A stretch of 64,000 bases of DNA from Paenibacillus sp. MAHUQ-63 (GTDB lineage Bacteria > Bacillota > Bacilli > Paenibacillales > NBRC-103111), in contig NZ_JARADB010000003.1 of assembly GCF_028765165.1 (NCBI RefSeq), positions 310,001-374,000 of the forward strand, given 5' to 3'. This document shows positions 34,324-43,768 of this stretch, in pieces. Numbering within the stretch: position 1 is the first letter of the stretch; each line of letters starts with the position of its first letter. A model generated the notes under the pieces. That model ran no database searches and was not told the origin of the DNA. It saw only the letters and a list, made by a program, of their open reading frames with translations. The position numbers and the translations under genes were made by a program.

Positions 34324-36681
34324 TCAGTGCATTTCTTTATATTTGCCTGGCGTGATGCCCTCATATTTCTTGAAAACGCGAATGAACGTCGCCACTTCAT
34401 TATATCCGACGCATTTGGCAATGTCCGAAATCGAATCCTGCTTGTAGCCGATCATCCGCTTCGCCTGCTGAATGCGGAATCTCGTAATATAGTCCAGCAG
34501 CCCTTCTCCGGTCTGATCCTTGAACAGCTTCGAAACGTAACTGCCTTTGAGCTCGAACCGCTCGCCGATCGTATTCACATTCAGATTCGCATCCTGATAA
34601 TGCTCCTCGATGTATGCCATCACTTTGGCGATCAGCTCCCGCAGCGTCTCTGCCCGCTCCTTGGTCAGATTCGTCTCCACCTTGGCGGCGGCGAATGCAC
34701 ATACCTCCTTGAGCAAGCTGAGCAGCTCCTGCTGCATCTCGAGAATCGTGTCGCACGCGATGATGGAGTCCATCCACAACGGATTATCCCCCAGCAAGCG
34801 GCTTTCACCGTCCCCAAGCTCGTTGATCGCCTTCACCATCGTCCCGACAAGGTTGAAAATCAAGCATCTGGCCAGCGTCAACGAGACAAGCGGCTTATTG
34901 AAATTCCGCTCCATGATTTCGCTCATACTGGCGGCAGCCTGCTCATAATCGCCGATCTTGATCAAATTGATGATCTGCTGCTCCACCTGCAGCGGATAAT
35001 AGTAGCCGAGTTGGAGCTTATCGGCCGTATCGATGCGAATCTCGTCGTACGTAATGATTTCGCGTTTGCCGCGAACCATTTTGTACTCCATGGCATCCAG
35101 CGCCTCGCTATAAGCTTCAGCCACATTAAACAGCGAAGAATGAATGCCTCCGATCGAAATCGTGAGATCCATGTGGAACCGCAGCAGGAACCGTTGAGCC
35201 TCGGCGGCAATCCATGCCAGATCTTCCTTCAGCTTGGCGGGGTCCTTATCGGCGAAATTCACCAGGCAGACCATCATCTCATCCACTTCAGCCATATAAC
35301 CATGATGATGACGATGTCCGACGAGCTCCTCGACGACATTCGTAATAATGAACTGGATCAGCTTCCTGCGCTCATTCAGATCCATGCCGGGCAAATTGTT
35401 GGATAGATTATCGTTGTTCTCGACGGCGAAGAGGATAACGGCAAACTCGTTGGAGACGAGCTCCATATGAAAGGATTTGAACGCCTCCTCATAAGAGATG
35501 AGCGTGTCGATCTTCCCTTTCAGCAGCCGGCCCAACATATTGGAACGCAGCACGTACTGATGGGACTGCAGCTGCATCGCCATCCTCTCTTTCTCGCTCC
35601 GCGTGTCGGATATCGCCCGTTGAATGAAGCTCAATTCATTCCCGTCGATCCGCGCTTCGGACGTACTCTTGTCCGACACCGACTGCACAAGCCTTTGGAT
35701 CGGCGAATAATTGCGGCGCATGAAGAACCACGTCAAAATGACTGCGCCTATTAGCGAGATTAATATACTGACGTATGTGAAATTGCGGACATACTCCGCC
35801 TTCTCCCAATAAATGCGGCTAGGAATCAGCAGCACATACTTCAGATCGGAAACGGCCGATTGCATATAGAAAAGTTCCGACTCCCCGTTCTTCGCCGGCG
35901 TGTACGCTACGTGATCCCGGTCGAATACCTGCTCCATGATCAGGTCGGGATTCACCGAGCCCGGCAAATTGGAGAGCAGCACTTGATTGTCATGGTTAAG
36001 GATTAAAATTTGCCCGCCGCTGAAGCCCGAAATCGTTTCCATGGCTTTCTGGAACCGTTCCATATCGGCCATTACGACGACGGTACCCGTCTGATTGCCG
36101 TTCAAATCCTTAGGCAAGTGGGCAATATACGCGATGGACGTCTGAGGATCCGCCGAATCCGCGTGTGGCAGCAGCAGGAACTGATTGTTGGCTGCGTTGT
36201 TGATCGTATCCAACCACTGTTCGTAACGCATAGCCCCCGTATTATGGATCGTATCCCACGCTGTCTTCATATCCCGGATGTTGCCGGGTCTCAGAATCGA
36301 ACCGTTCTGATCCCAGGTCACATAAAATTCGTCAACCGTCGCATAGGACGTCTGGTACATGCGAAACTCTTTGACAAGCTGAAAAGCCAGAAATTGATCG
36401 TCGCCTTCGCGAACGTTCGAATACATCAACGTTTGGAGCTTCGTGTTCCACGTAATCTCCATATTCAATCGTTTCATGAGATCGATTTGCGTATCGATCG
36501 TGTACCGCACTTGCTTAAGCAGCGAATCGTTCGCCCGGTGAATTTCGCTTTTCAGCGCGTTGCTGGATTGCGAATAAATAATTAAGCTCATCATCATCGG
36601 GATGAACAAAACAGCACTGTAAGAAATTAACCACGTGAAAATAATACTTTTGCGCTTTTGCCATAAAAAACCGAGTTTAAT
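34324..36681 (-). CDS. Membrane AraC-family regulator with Cache-type sensor; apparent ATT start
   Basis: About 785 residues. Two membrane segments (near the N-terminus and at about 300-322) bracket an extracellular sensor region. A YesN/YtdP-like cytoplasmic part ends in an AraC helix-turn-helix (DSISDIAKCVGYNEVATFIRVFKKYEGITPGKYKEMH). No ATG, GTG or TTG precedes the first membrane segment in frame with a ribosome binding site. The frame does run to an ATT at 36681 with GGAGGAGA 8 nt upstream, giving KLGFLWQKRKSIIFTWLISY, the normal family beginning. TATAAT lies at 36748-36743. It probably regulates the neighbouring LplABC-type genes. If ATT is not used, a truncated product from the TTG at 36609 would lose part of TM1. 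Confidence 0.85.
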   Translation of the reverse strand: MKLGFLWQKRKSIIFTWLISYSAVLFIPMMMSLIIYSQSSNALKSEIHRANDSLLKQVRYTIDTQIDLMKRLNMEITWNTKLQTLMYSNVREGDDQFLAFQLVKEFRMYQTSYATVDEFYVTWDQNGSILRPGNIRDMKTAWDTIHNTGAMRYEQWLDTINNAANNQFLLLPHADSADPQTSIAYIAHLPKDLNGNQTGTVVVMADMERFQKAMETISGFSGGQILILNHDNQVLLSNLPGSVNPDLIMEQVFDRDHVAYTPAKNGESELFYMQSAVSDLKYVLLIPSRIYWEKAEYVRNFTYVSILISLIGAVILTWFFMRRNYSPIQRLVQSVSDKSTSEARIDGNELSFIQRAISDTRSEKERMAMQLQSHQYVLRSNMLGRLLKGKIDTLISYEEAFKSFHMELVSNEFAVILFAVENNDNLSNNLPGMDLNERRKLIQFIITNVVEELVGHRHHHGYMAEVDEMMVCLVNFADKDPAKLKEDLAWIAAEAQRFLLRFHMDLTISIGGIHSSLFNVAEAYSEALDAMEYKMVRGKREIITYDEIRIDTADKLQLGYYYPLQVEQQIINLIKIGDYEQAAASMSEIMERNFNKPLVSLTLARCLIFNLVGTMVKAINELGDGESRLLGDNPLWMDSIIACDTILEMQQELLSLLKEVCAFAAAKVETNLTKERAETLRELIAKVMAYIEEHYQDANLNVNTIGERFELKGSYVSKLFKDQTGEGLLDYITRFRIQQAKRMIGYKQDSISDIAKCVGYNEVATFIRVFKKYEGITPGKYKEMH

Positions 36682-36828
36682 ATGGATCTCCTCCCATTGA
36701 ATGATCGATATAGGTCTGCAGGGATTAACTCCACTTACCTATATTATACCGCGATCTGCAAGGGGAGGAATGTTCAAAAAAGCAAAACGAATTGACAAAA
36801 GCTCTATTCCAAGCGAAATCGCCCGATT

Positions 36829-37710
36829 TTACCCTTTCAATGAGCCGACCATAACCCCTTTGACGAAGAAGCGTTGAACAAAAGGATAGATGCAGAGAAC
36901 CGGCAATGTCGCTACCATAATCGTTGCATATTTGATCGTTTCCCCGATCTGATGGCGGTCGCCCGCGTCCGCCCCCACTGACATGCTGTCCGTCGAGTTG
37001 GCGATCAAGATCTCCCGCAGCACCAGCTGCAGCGGGAACAGGTCACGGCTCTTGATGAAGACGGAGGCATAGAACCAGCCGTTCCATTTGTCCACCGCAT
37101 AGTACAAGATCATGACGGCGATAACAGGCATCGAGAGCGGGAGAATGATCCGGAACAAAATCGTAAAATGATTCGCACCGTCCATTTTGGCCGACTCCTC
37201 CAAGCTGTCCGGGATGGACATGAAAGCCGTGCGCATGATGATCAGGTTGAATGTACTCATGGCGAAAGGAATGATCGTCGCCCAGAGGGAATCGAGCAGT
37301 CCGACATTTTTGACGACCAGATACAGAGGAATCAGCCCGCCGTGGAAAAACATCGTAAAGACGATGATCAGCATGAACGCTTTGTTCCAGATGACATTTT
37401 TCCGGGACAGCACATATGCGCCCAGCGCCGTCATGAGCAAATTAACCGCAACGCCTGCCACGACGATAAACATCGTATTCCGGTAGCCGATGAGAATGCC
37501 CGGGTTTTTCATGACGCCTTTGTACGCTTCCAGAGAGAAACCGAGCGATTTCAGCAAAATGCCTTTGTGGGCCACCAAACGGCCGGCGTCGCTTAAGCTT
37601 GCGAAAAGAACATACAGCAGCGGGTACAGCGTAACGATGACGAGCCCAAGCAGGAGCAAATAAATCGCGATGTCGAACAATTTTTCGAGCAGAGAGAACT
37701 GTTTTTTCAT
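36829..37710 (-). CDS. Carbohydrate ABC transporter permease (LplC/YtcP type)
   Basis: A roughly 293-residue CUT1 permease with six membrane segments. The EAA loop is ESAKMDGANHFTILFRIILPLSMPVIAVM. GAGGTG lies 6 nt before the ATG at 37710, preferred over a GTG three codons earlier. It pairs with the LplB-type permease 10 bp upstream. No ATPase gene is present, which is normal because CUT1 importers share an MsmX-like ATPase encoded elsewhere. Confidence 0.94.
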   Translation of the reverse strand: MKKQFSLLEKLFDIAIYLLLLGLVIVTLYPLLYVLFASLSDAGRLVAHKGILLKSLGFSLEAYKGVMKNPGILIGYRNTMFIVVAGVAVNLLMTALGAYVLSRKNVIWNKAFMLIIVFTMFFHGGLIPLYLVVKNVGLLDSLWATIIPFAMSTFNLIIMRTAFMSIPDSLEESAKMDGANHFTILFRIILPLSMPVIAVMILYYAVDKWNGWFYASVFIKSRDLFPLQLVLREILIANSTDSMSVGADAGDRHQIGETIKYATIMVATLPVLCIYPFVQRFFVKGVMVGSLKG

Positions 37711-37720
37711 TGCTTTCACC

Positions 37721-38683
37721 TCACCATAAGCTGCTTTCGTTAACTTTGCGGCTGATGTAGTTCGCGGAAACTAGAAGAATCAGGTTGATGACCGAATTAA
37801 ACAAGCCTACGGCCGAGCTGTAGCTCCATCCGAACTCCAAAAGCCCTTTCCGGTAAACGAAAGAGGAGATCACGTCAGCCGTTTCATACGTAACGGGGTT
37901 GTACAACAATATAATTTTCTCGAATCCGACGTTCAGCAAATTCCCCATCCGCAAAATAAACATGATCGCGATCGTCGGCATAATGCCCGGCAGTGTAATG
38001 TAAACGATCTGCTTCCAACGGCTGGCGCCGTCCATTCGGGCCGCTTCGTACTGCTCCTGGTCGATCCCCATCAGCGCAGCGATGTAAATGATCGACTCCC
38101 AGCCGACGCGCTGCCATATTTCGGAGAGGATATAAATCGGTCTGAACAGCTCCGGCTTCTGCAGCATCGCTTGGCCGTCATAGCCGAACAGCATGGCAAT
38201 TTTGTTAATCACGCCGTCCGCATTCGTGAAATCGGTGATGATGCCGCAAATGACGACCATCGAAATAAAATAAGGCATGTACGTGATCGTTTGCGCAACG
38301 CGCTTGAACATTTTGCTCCGCACCTCGTTAATGAGGAGTGCCAAGATGATCGGCGCCGGGAACTCGAATAATAAGGAATAGAGCGAAATGACGACCGTAT
38401 TTTTCAGGATGCGCCAGAAATAATAGGAGCTGAAAAAGTCCTGAAAATGTTTAAAGCCGATCCAGGGACTACCGAGTATCCCCTTCATTGGCGAATATTC
38501 TTTGAAGGCAATTAAAGCCCCGTACATCGGTGCGTAGTGGAAAATGAAATAATACGCCAGCACGGGTATCATCATGATATACAAATATTTATTCAGCATG
38601 AAATCGCGAACATAGCGGTTAACCGTCACTTTTTTACCGGCAAGCTGGGCTCTTTCCAGTCCTCTGGTGTTCTCCATCTTCAT
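37721..38683 (-). CDS. Carbohydrate ABC transporter permease (LplB/YteP type)
   Basis: About 320 residues with six membrane segments and a positively charged N-terminus. Family landmarks are YYFIFHYAPMYGALIAFKEYSPMKGI and the EAA loop EAARMDGASRWKQIVYITLPGIMPTIAIM. The start is taken as the ATG at 38683; a GTG at 38689 is also possible. It follows the binding-protein gene by about 60 bp containing a stable hairpin. Confidence 0.94.
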   Translation of the reverse strand: MKMENTRGLERAQLAGKKVTVNRYVRDFMLNKYLYIMMIPVLAYYFIFHYAPMYGALIAFKEYSPMKGILGSPWIGFKHFQDFFSSYYFWRILKNTVVISLYSLLFEFPAPIILALLINEVRSKMFKRVAQTITYMPYFISMVVICGIITDFTNADGVINKIAMLFGYDGQAMLQKPELFRPIYILSEIWQRVGWESIIYIAALMGIDQEQYEAARMDGASRWKQIVYITLPGIMPTIAIMFILRMGNLLNVGFEKIILLYNPVTYETADVISSFVYRKGLLEFGWSYSSAVGLFNSVINLILLVSANYISRKVNESSLW

Positions 38684-38707
38684 CCTCACCCCAATTCATA
38701 ATCAGGA

Positions 38708-38731
38708 GAGAGGGCTTATACAAGCCCTCTC
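38708..38731 (-). terminator. Intercistronic hairpin after binding-protein gene
   Basis: GAGAGGGCTT (38708-38717) pairs perfectly with AAGCCCTCTC (38722-38731), with no T run. It is placed exactly like the stem at 19893, between binding-protein and permease genes, and probably stabilises the upstream mRNA or attenuates the permeases. Confidence 0.6.
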
Positions 38732-38740
38732 CGTCTGTCT

Positions 38741-40363
38741 TTAACGCTTGTTGTAACGGTCAAGCGCCGCCTTCTGGATCGCGATGGCGCGATCGAGGTT
38801 CAGCGACTTCATTTTCGCAATGTAACTCTCGTATTGGCTCACAGGCTCATTGCCCAGAATGATTTTGAGCGTCATTTCGTCAACCAGTGTGTTGATGTCA
38901 TTCATAATTTTCGCGTATTCGGAGCTTTCCTCAGGGGTTGGCGTGAGCGGCGGCAGACTGTATTTGTCCACATCCGTCTTCTTCCAGATGTTAACGGCCT
39001 CTCGCTGCGTCGGCAGGGTGAAGAACTGCTCCGCATAGCGTTTATCCTGGATGAACGGCCCGTTGTAGCTGCCCCGCACATACATCGACATCGCTTGTGC
39101 CGGCGCCAATTTGTCCGGATTCTTCATCAGCAGATCGGTATACTTCGGATAGTCGTTCTCCATGTTGTAGGAGACGCCTTCCGTACCGAAGTTGAAGAAC
39201 ATGCGGCCTTCGTCGCTGTAGCCGTAATCGAGCAAACGGGCTGCCAGTTCCGGATCCTTGGCCTTGGACGTAATCGCCACGATACCGCCGGAGGAGTAAG
39301 GCTTATCCTTCTGGCCGAATTTCGGGGTGTCGCCTTTCTTGAGCACCGGATACGGCGCTGCCACCAGCTGCACTTTCGGATCTTTGGCTTGGATGAGCGG
39401 CTGCCATTTGCCGATTCCGCCGCCCGCATTGCCGATGCTGGCTCCTGTGCCGCCGGATGCGAAGGAGCCGTCCAGCGCTTTCGTATCGACCGTCGCGATA
39501 TTTTTGTCCAGCAAGCCCTCTTTATACCAGGAGTTGAACAAGCTTAGATACTCCTTGAAGCCTTTCTCCGCAGGGCCGAACTTAATCTCCCCGTTTTCCA
39601 AATAAAATCCGCGGTTCACGCCAAAAGCTCCGAGGAAGGCGCCGTTATACGATTCATTGAAGAAGCGCGGCTTGGAGATGAAGGAAAGCGGTGCGGCAGC
39701 GCCTTTCTTCTCTTTGAACGCTTTGAGCGTAGCCGTCCACTCATCGATCGTTTCCGGTACCGGCAATCCCAGCTCGTCCAGCCAATCCTTCCGAATAATC
39801 GGGCCTTGGAAAACCTGGAGATACTCATCGCCGCGGATGAACGGGAACGCGTAATAGCTGCCGCTGTCCGTTTTGACCATTTTGTCGATTTCCGGATGTT
39901 CCTTCAAATATTTCTTCAAGTTCGGCGCGTACTTATCGATCAGATCATTCAATTTCAGAATGTAACCGTCCTTGATCGCTTTCTCAGGTCCTCCAGGGAA
40001 GTCGCTCAGGAAGTTGTATTCGATCATATCCGGCAGATCGCCGGATGCCAGCATCACGTTAAGCGCCTCTTTCGTCTGCCCCGTCGCCGGTGCCGTAAAC
40101 TTCAGCGGCACGCCTGTTTTCTTCTGCCATTCCTGGAAGAAAGGCACATCGGAATGCGCTGTTTTTACACCCGTCAAGTTCCCCGTCAGCTCGCCCCAAT
40201 AGGTCAGCGTTTTATCCGTTTTAATCGGGTACGTCGTCGCGCTTGCTGCCGCAGGCGCTCCCGTTTCTTTCGTCGCAGGTGTGGATGCCGTCTGAGAGGA
40301 GCAGGCGATCATTACCGAGCTCATCATGATGACGGTCATCGATGAAGCTAACATTTTCTTCAT
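38741..40363 (-). CDS. LplA-type solute-binding lipoprotein, paralogue A
   Basis: A 540-residue family-1 binding lipoprotein with lipobox VMIAC (Cys21) and an Ala/Thr linker. GGAGGG lies 7 nt before the ATG. Conserved parts are FFQEWQKKTGVPLKF, ASGDLPDMIEYNF, FPGGPEKAIKDGYI and FPFIRGDEYLQVFQGPIIRKDWLDELG. It is first in the cluster and would serve the two permeases directly. The paralogue at 32670 shares most of these blocks, so the cluster arose by duplication. Confidence 0.93.
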   Translation of the reverse strand: MKKMLASSMTVIMMSSVMIACSSQTASTPATKETGAPAAASATTYPIKTDKTLTYWGELTGNLTGVKTAHSDVPFFQEWQKKTGVPLKFTAPATGQTKEALNVMLASGDLPDMIEYNFLSDFPGGPEKAIKDGYILKLNDLIDKYAPNLKKYLKEHPEIDKMVKTDSGSYYAFPFIRGDEYLQVFQGPIIRKDWLDELGLPVPETIDEWTATLKAFKEKKGAAAPLSFISKPRFFNESYNGAFLGAFGVNRGFYLENGEIKFGPAEKGFKEYLSLFNSWYKEGLLDKNIATVDTKALDGSFASGGTGASIGNAGGGIGKWQPLIQAKDPKVQLVAAPYPVLKKGDTPKFGQKDKPYSSGGIVAITSKAKDPELAARLLDYGYSDEGRMFFNFGTEGVSYNMENDYPKYTDLLMKNPDKLAPAQAMSMYVRGSYNGPFIQDKRYAEQFFTLPTQREAVNIWKKTDVDKYSLPPLTPTPEESSEYAKIMNDINTLVDEMTLKIILGNEPVSQYESYIAKMKSLNLDRAIAIQKAALDRYNKR

Positions 40364-40624
40364 TCATGGACCCTCCATTAAGTTTATGGGTGAGATGCAT
40401 CTCTTCCTTAAGCCTACTGGAAGGCGGCCGCTAAACCTATGCGTAAATTGCAGAAACGAATGGTTAATTTCGGACTCCGCCATTGACGATTTCACAAAAA
40501 GCATCGCCAATTTCGCAAAATGAGGCGGAAGAAAGCGGTCAGTCGTCCAATCCATCACGCTTAATGCCCGCAAGAAAGCTCGGCTCCTCCTAGAGAGCCA
40601 AGCCTCTACCGAGAGTCCCGCCCA

Positions 40625-40811
40625 TAGCGGGAATTTCTCCTGTTAAATACAGCCTGGCGGATCCTCGAAGGCTGAATAACAGGAATTCCTCCCGTTATTC
40701 AGCCCATACTCGCAGCCTTTACGCGAAATGGGGATAAATTAACAGGAGGAATTCCCTTTATTCGTACAACTGGGCTAATTTTCTCGCGAATAACGGGAGA
40801 AATTCCAGTTA
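40625..40811. repeat. Dispersed 187-bp element with four 21-bp palindromes, family B copy 2
   Basis: Units related to TAACGGGA-N5-TCCCGTTA begin at 40625, 40677, 40740 and 40791, again at 52, 63 and 51 bp. Each is 21 bp and carries one or two mismatches. The interior (for example GCGAAATGGGGATAAATT) has diverged from copy 1, but the geometry has not. It lies past the 3' end of the ribokinase gene. Confidence 0.85.
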
Positions 40812-40879
40812 CGACCTGCGGCTGACCAAGAAAAGCTCGGCTCCCTCAACGAGAGAGCCCCGCCCTGCCGCAGTTCAAA

Positions 40880-40912
40880 AAAAAGCTGCCGAGGATATCC
40901 TCGGCAGCTTTC
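40880..40912 (-). terminator. Ribokinase terminator
   Basis: AAGCTGCCGAGGA pairs with TCCTCGGCAGCTT (40883-40910). On the minus strand eight T follow. Confidence 0.9.
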
Positions 40913-40919
40913 CGGCATG

Positions 40920-41822
40920 CTACAAGTCGTTCAGTTCTTCTAAAGTGGGCATGCCCGCTTGAGCGCCGAAGCGAGTAACGGACAGCGAAGCCGCCCTCAC
41001 CGCGAACTGTGCGGCATCCGATACGGCGAGGCCGCCGGCCCAAGCGACGCAGAAAGCGGCATTGAAGGCGTCGCCCGCTCCGGTCGTATCCACGACCTGC
41101 ACGCTGGGCGCCGCTACGGTATGCAGCCTGCCGTCTTGCAGCAGCGAGATCCCTTTGCCTCCGCGGGTTACGAGCAGCTTAGGCCCTGCTTCCTCCCACC
41201 GCTGCATGCCCGCTTGCAGCTCGTCCTCGCTTGCGTAAGCAGCCCCGCTGAGCAGCTCGAACTCCGTCTCGTTCGGCGTGATGAAATCGGCGAGCTGCAG
41301 CAGCGCTTGGGGCAGCTTCACCGCCGGAGCCGGGTTAAGCACCGCGGGGACGCCGGCCGAACGTGCGATCTGCAGCGCCGCTTGCACGGCTTCGAGCGGA
41401 ATCTCCAGCTGCACGAGAAGCACATCGGCTTCTTGGATGAGAGCCGCGTGCCGGGTCACGAGCTCCGGCGTTACGCGCCCGTTCGCGCCCGGAACGACGA
41501 CGATGCAATTATCTTCCGGCGTATGCATAATCGTCGCCGTCCCGGTTGTCCCTTCCATGCGCACGACGGCTTCCGTATGGATACCATGCTGCTCCAGCTG
41601 TGCTAGCAGCACGTCGCCGAAGGCGTCCTGACCGACAGCGCCGATCATAGATACGTGTGCCCCCAGCTTCGCACAGCCAACGGCTTGATTGGCTCCTTTG
41701 CCGCCGGGAATCGTATGTAACGCATCGCCGTGGACCGTCTCTCCGATTCGCGGCATTTTCCTCATCGATACGACCAAATCCATATTCAAGCTGCCTACAA
41801 CCGCTATACGTGAATGCTTCAA
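40920..41822 (-). CDS. rbsK: Ribokinase
   Basis: A roughly 300-residue PfkB-family sugar kinase. It has the ribokinase N-terminus (IAVVGSLNMDLVV), the GGKGANQAV motif and the catalytic DTTGAGDAFNAAF with the base Asp. AAGGAGG sits 8 nt before a TTG at 41822, which is the preferred start; the ATG at 41864 lacks a ribosome binding site. It would make ribose 5-phosphate in the cytoplasm. It is alone here, about 10 kb from the RbsABC-type importer it could serve. Confidence 0.9.
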   Translation of the reverse strand: MKHSRIAVVGSLNMDLVVSMRKMPRIGETVHGDALHTIPGGKGANQAVGCAKLGAHVSMIGAVGQDAFGDVLLAQLEQHGIHTEAVVRMEGTTGTATIMHTPEDNCIVVVPGANGRVTPELVTRHAALIQEADVLLVQLEIPLEAVQAALQIARSAGVPAVLNPAPAVKLPQALLQLADFITPNETEFELLSGAAYASEDELQAGMQRWEEAGPKLLVTRGGKGISLLQDGRLHTVAAPSVQVVDTTGAGDAFNAAFCVAWAGGLAVSDAAQFAVRAASLSVTRFGAQAGMPTLEELNDL

Positions 41823-42065
41823 CCTGATTGCCTCCTTGATATCTGTTACTAGTGCCATCTCCATACTTGTCCATTCTCATACCTTCAACCGTGTTCTACT
41901 AGCGTATCATTCATACGGAAGGTTTTCCAACCGAATTTTATTTATCAATTGCAGACACAAACTTTTGATTGCCCGTGCATTTCAATCCCCTTCTGAATCA
42001 ACTACGATTAAGTTAATAAACAGCTCTTCACATCAGTTTAATACTCAATCTAGGAGGCTTCTTGT

Positions 42066-42824
42066 ATGGATATTCAAGCGCAGTCAGCAAGGTTAAATCC
42101 GCTAACGCCGGAACAAATCAAACAGTACCACGAGGACGGGTATCTCATCATCAGCAAAGGGTGCAGCGATGATCTGATCGATGCTTTTAATTCGCACATT
42201 CATTCGATTCGTTCCTCCGATGCGATGCCCGAGTGGGCGAAGCCAAGAAAAGGCGGAGCCGCAGTGGATGACAAGGACCGCTTCTCCGTCCGGCTGTTCA
42301 ATCCTCACCTGCATGACGGTTTCGCACTGCAGATGATGAAGCTGCCGATTGTGCGCGGTGCGTTGGCCCAAGTTCTCGGCGATGAAGCGTCCGGCGTGCA
42401 AAGCATGTACTTTTACAAAGAACCCGGATCCCCCGGACAAGCGGCGCATCAAGATTATTATTATATCAAGAATGACCCGAATACGCTGACCGCCGCCTGG
42501 GTCGCCATGGAATATACGAATGAAGAGAATGGCTGCTTGTATGTCATTCCCGGTTCTCAGAAGCTCGGCATTCTGCCGCATGGAGATGTGAAAAATTTAC
42601 AAGAGCACGAAGCTTGGACCCACGAGGTGGAAGGCATCGATTTGACGAAGGAAATTCCGGTTATTTTGGATAAGGGGGACGTCTTGATATTTGACAGCAA
42701 CCTGATTCACTCCTCTACGCGAAACCGATCCGAACGTTGGAGACGTTCCTACGTATGCCATTATATTCGTCACGACTCCACAATCGAAAGAGAAGATTTG
42801 AAAAAGAAAATCCCCCTTGTATAA
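42066..42824 (+). CDS. Phytanoyl-CoA dioxygenase (PhyH) family protein
   Basis: A 252-residue Fe(II)/2-oxoglutarate oxygenase. The iron-binding HQD is at 128-130 (AAHQDYYYI); the distal His is in FDSNLIHSSTRNRSERWRRS. ENGCLYVIPGSQKLG is typical of the family. GGAGG lies about 9 nt before the ATG. The next gene is an AraC regulator that starts within about 40 bp, so the two probably form an operon. It resembles, but is not a close copy of, the PhyH protein at 5983. Confidence 0.9.
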   Translation: MDIQAQSARLNPLTPEQIKQYHEDGYLIISKGCSDDLIDAFNSHIHSIRSSDAMPEWAKPRKGGAAVDDKDRFSVRLFNPHLHDGFALQMMKLPIVRGALAQVLGDEASGVQSMYFYKEPGSPGQAAHQDYYYIKNDPNTLTAAWVAMEYTNEENGCLYVIPGSQKLGILPHGDVKNLQEHEAWTHEVEGIDLTKEIPVILDKGDVLIFDSNLIHSSTRNRSERWRRSYVCHYIRHDSTIEREDLKKKIPLV

Positions 42825-42862
42825 TGAAGGAAAAGGCTGTCCGAGAGGGATGGAATGAACGT

Positions 42863-43705
42863 ATGGGAACAGATGCCAGGGTGGAAGTCCTTCCACCTTT
42901 TTTGTTTGTAACCAGCGCCTACGCAGGCAGTGTGGTTTATGGCCCCGGAGGGAAATACGGACCGCGCATCCAAATGGATTTGCAGCTTGTCCTGCTGCAT
43001 AGCGGCTCCATGACGGTAGAAATTGACGGCGTTCCCCACTCGGTTCCGACCGAGAGCGTTGTTCTGCTCAAACCGGGACACGAGGAGCTGTTTCATTTCA
43101 ATGAGAAACGGGACACGTGGCATCGATGGATCGCGGTAACGACCGAGCCGCTTTCCGCGCATGCAGAGACTTACTTCGAGTCGCTGCCCCTGTACATCCC
43201 CTTGACGGCTCGGCTCAATCAGTTGACGAATATGATGATGTCTCTGCAAAACGACGGATGCACGCCGGCGGATGAAGTCGTGAAATCCCTCGGCCGTTCC
43301 GCCGTGTGGTTGTATGCGACAGAGCACAAGCATTTGGGACGGAATCACCTGAAGCATCCGGCTGTTCTTCTTGCTGTGGAAGCGATTCACGAAAGATTCG
43401 GCGAAGAGCTCAGCCTGAGCGATCTATCCAAGATTACCGGCAAAACGCCCGAGCATATCATCCGCCTGTTCCAGCGCGATGAAGGGGTCACGCCAATCCA
43501 ATATTTATGGCAGTACCGGGTCAAAAAAGGCTTGGAATTGCTGCGCAGTACAGGCCTGAACATCGGTGAAATCGCCGAACAGTCCGGCTTCAAAACCTCT
43601 TACCATTTCGCCCGCACCATCAAGCGCCATACCGGTCTGACGCCTAGTGAAATTCGTAAGGAACACTACAACAAGCCCTTTCGCTCCGGAGAACCGAAAC
43701 TATAG
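42863..43705 (+). CDS. AraC-family transcriptional regulator
   Basis: About 280 residues. The N-terminal cupin-like part (QLVLLHSGSMTVEIDGVPHSVPTESVVLLKPGHEELFHF) senses an effector. The C-terminal double helix-turn-helix includes LSLSDLSKITGKTPEHIIRLFQRDEGVTPIQYL and LNIGEIAEQSGFKTSYHFARTIKRHTGLTPSEIR. The ATG at 42863 has a weak GGAA ribosome binding site. An ATG at 42824 overlaps the PhyH stop (TAATG) and is a possible coupled start. Confidence 0.87.
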   Translation: MGTDARVEVLPPFLFVTSAYAGSVVYGPGGKYGPRIQMDLQLVLLHSGSMTVEIDGVPHSVPTESVVLLKPGHEELFHFNEKRDTWHRWIAVTTEPLSAHAETYFESLPLYIPLTARLNQLTNMMMSLQNDGCTPADEVVKSLGRSAVWLYATEHKHLGRNHLKHPAVLLAVEAIHERFGEELSLSDLSKITGKTPEHIIRLFQRDEGVTPIQYLWQYRVKKGLELLRSTGLNIGEIAEQSGFKTSYHFARTIKRHTGLTPSEIRKEHYNKPFRSGEPKL

Positions 43706-43723
43706 GCTTGCCGCCAGACAGAT

Positions 43724-43763
43724 AAAGCCCGGCCGGCGCTTATACAGCGCACTGCCGGGCTTT
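43724..43763. terminator. Bidirectional terminator
   Basis: AAAGCCCGGC (43724-43733) pairs with GCCGGGCTTT (43754-43763), with a partly paired GCGC inner stem. It separates the AraC gene from the convergent permease gene. Confidence 0.75.
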
Positions 43764-43768
43764 CATCG

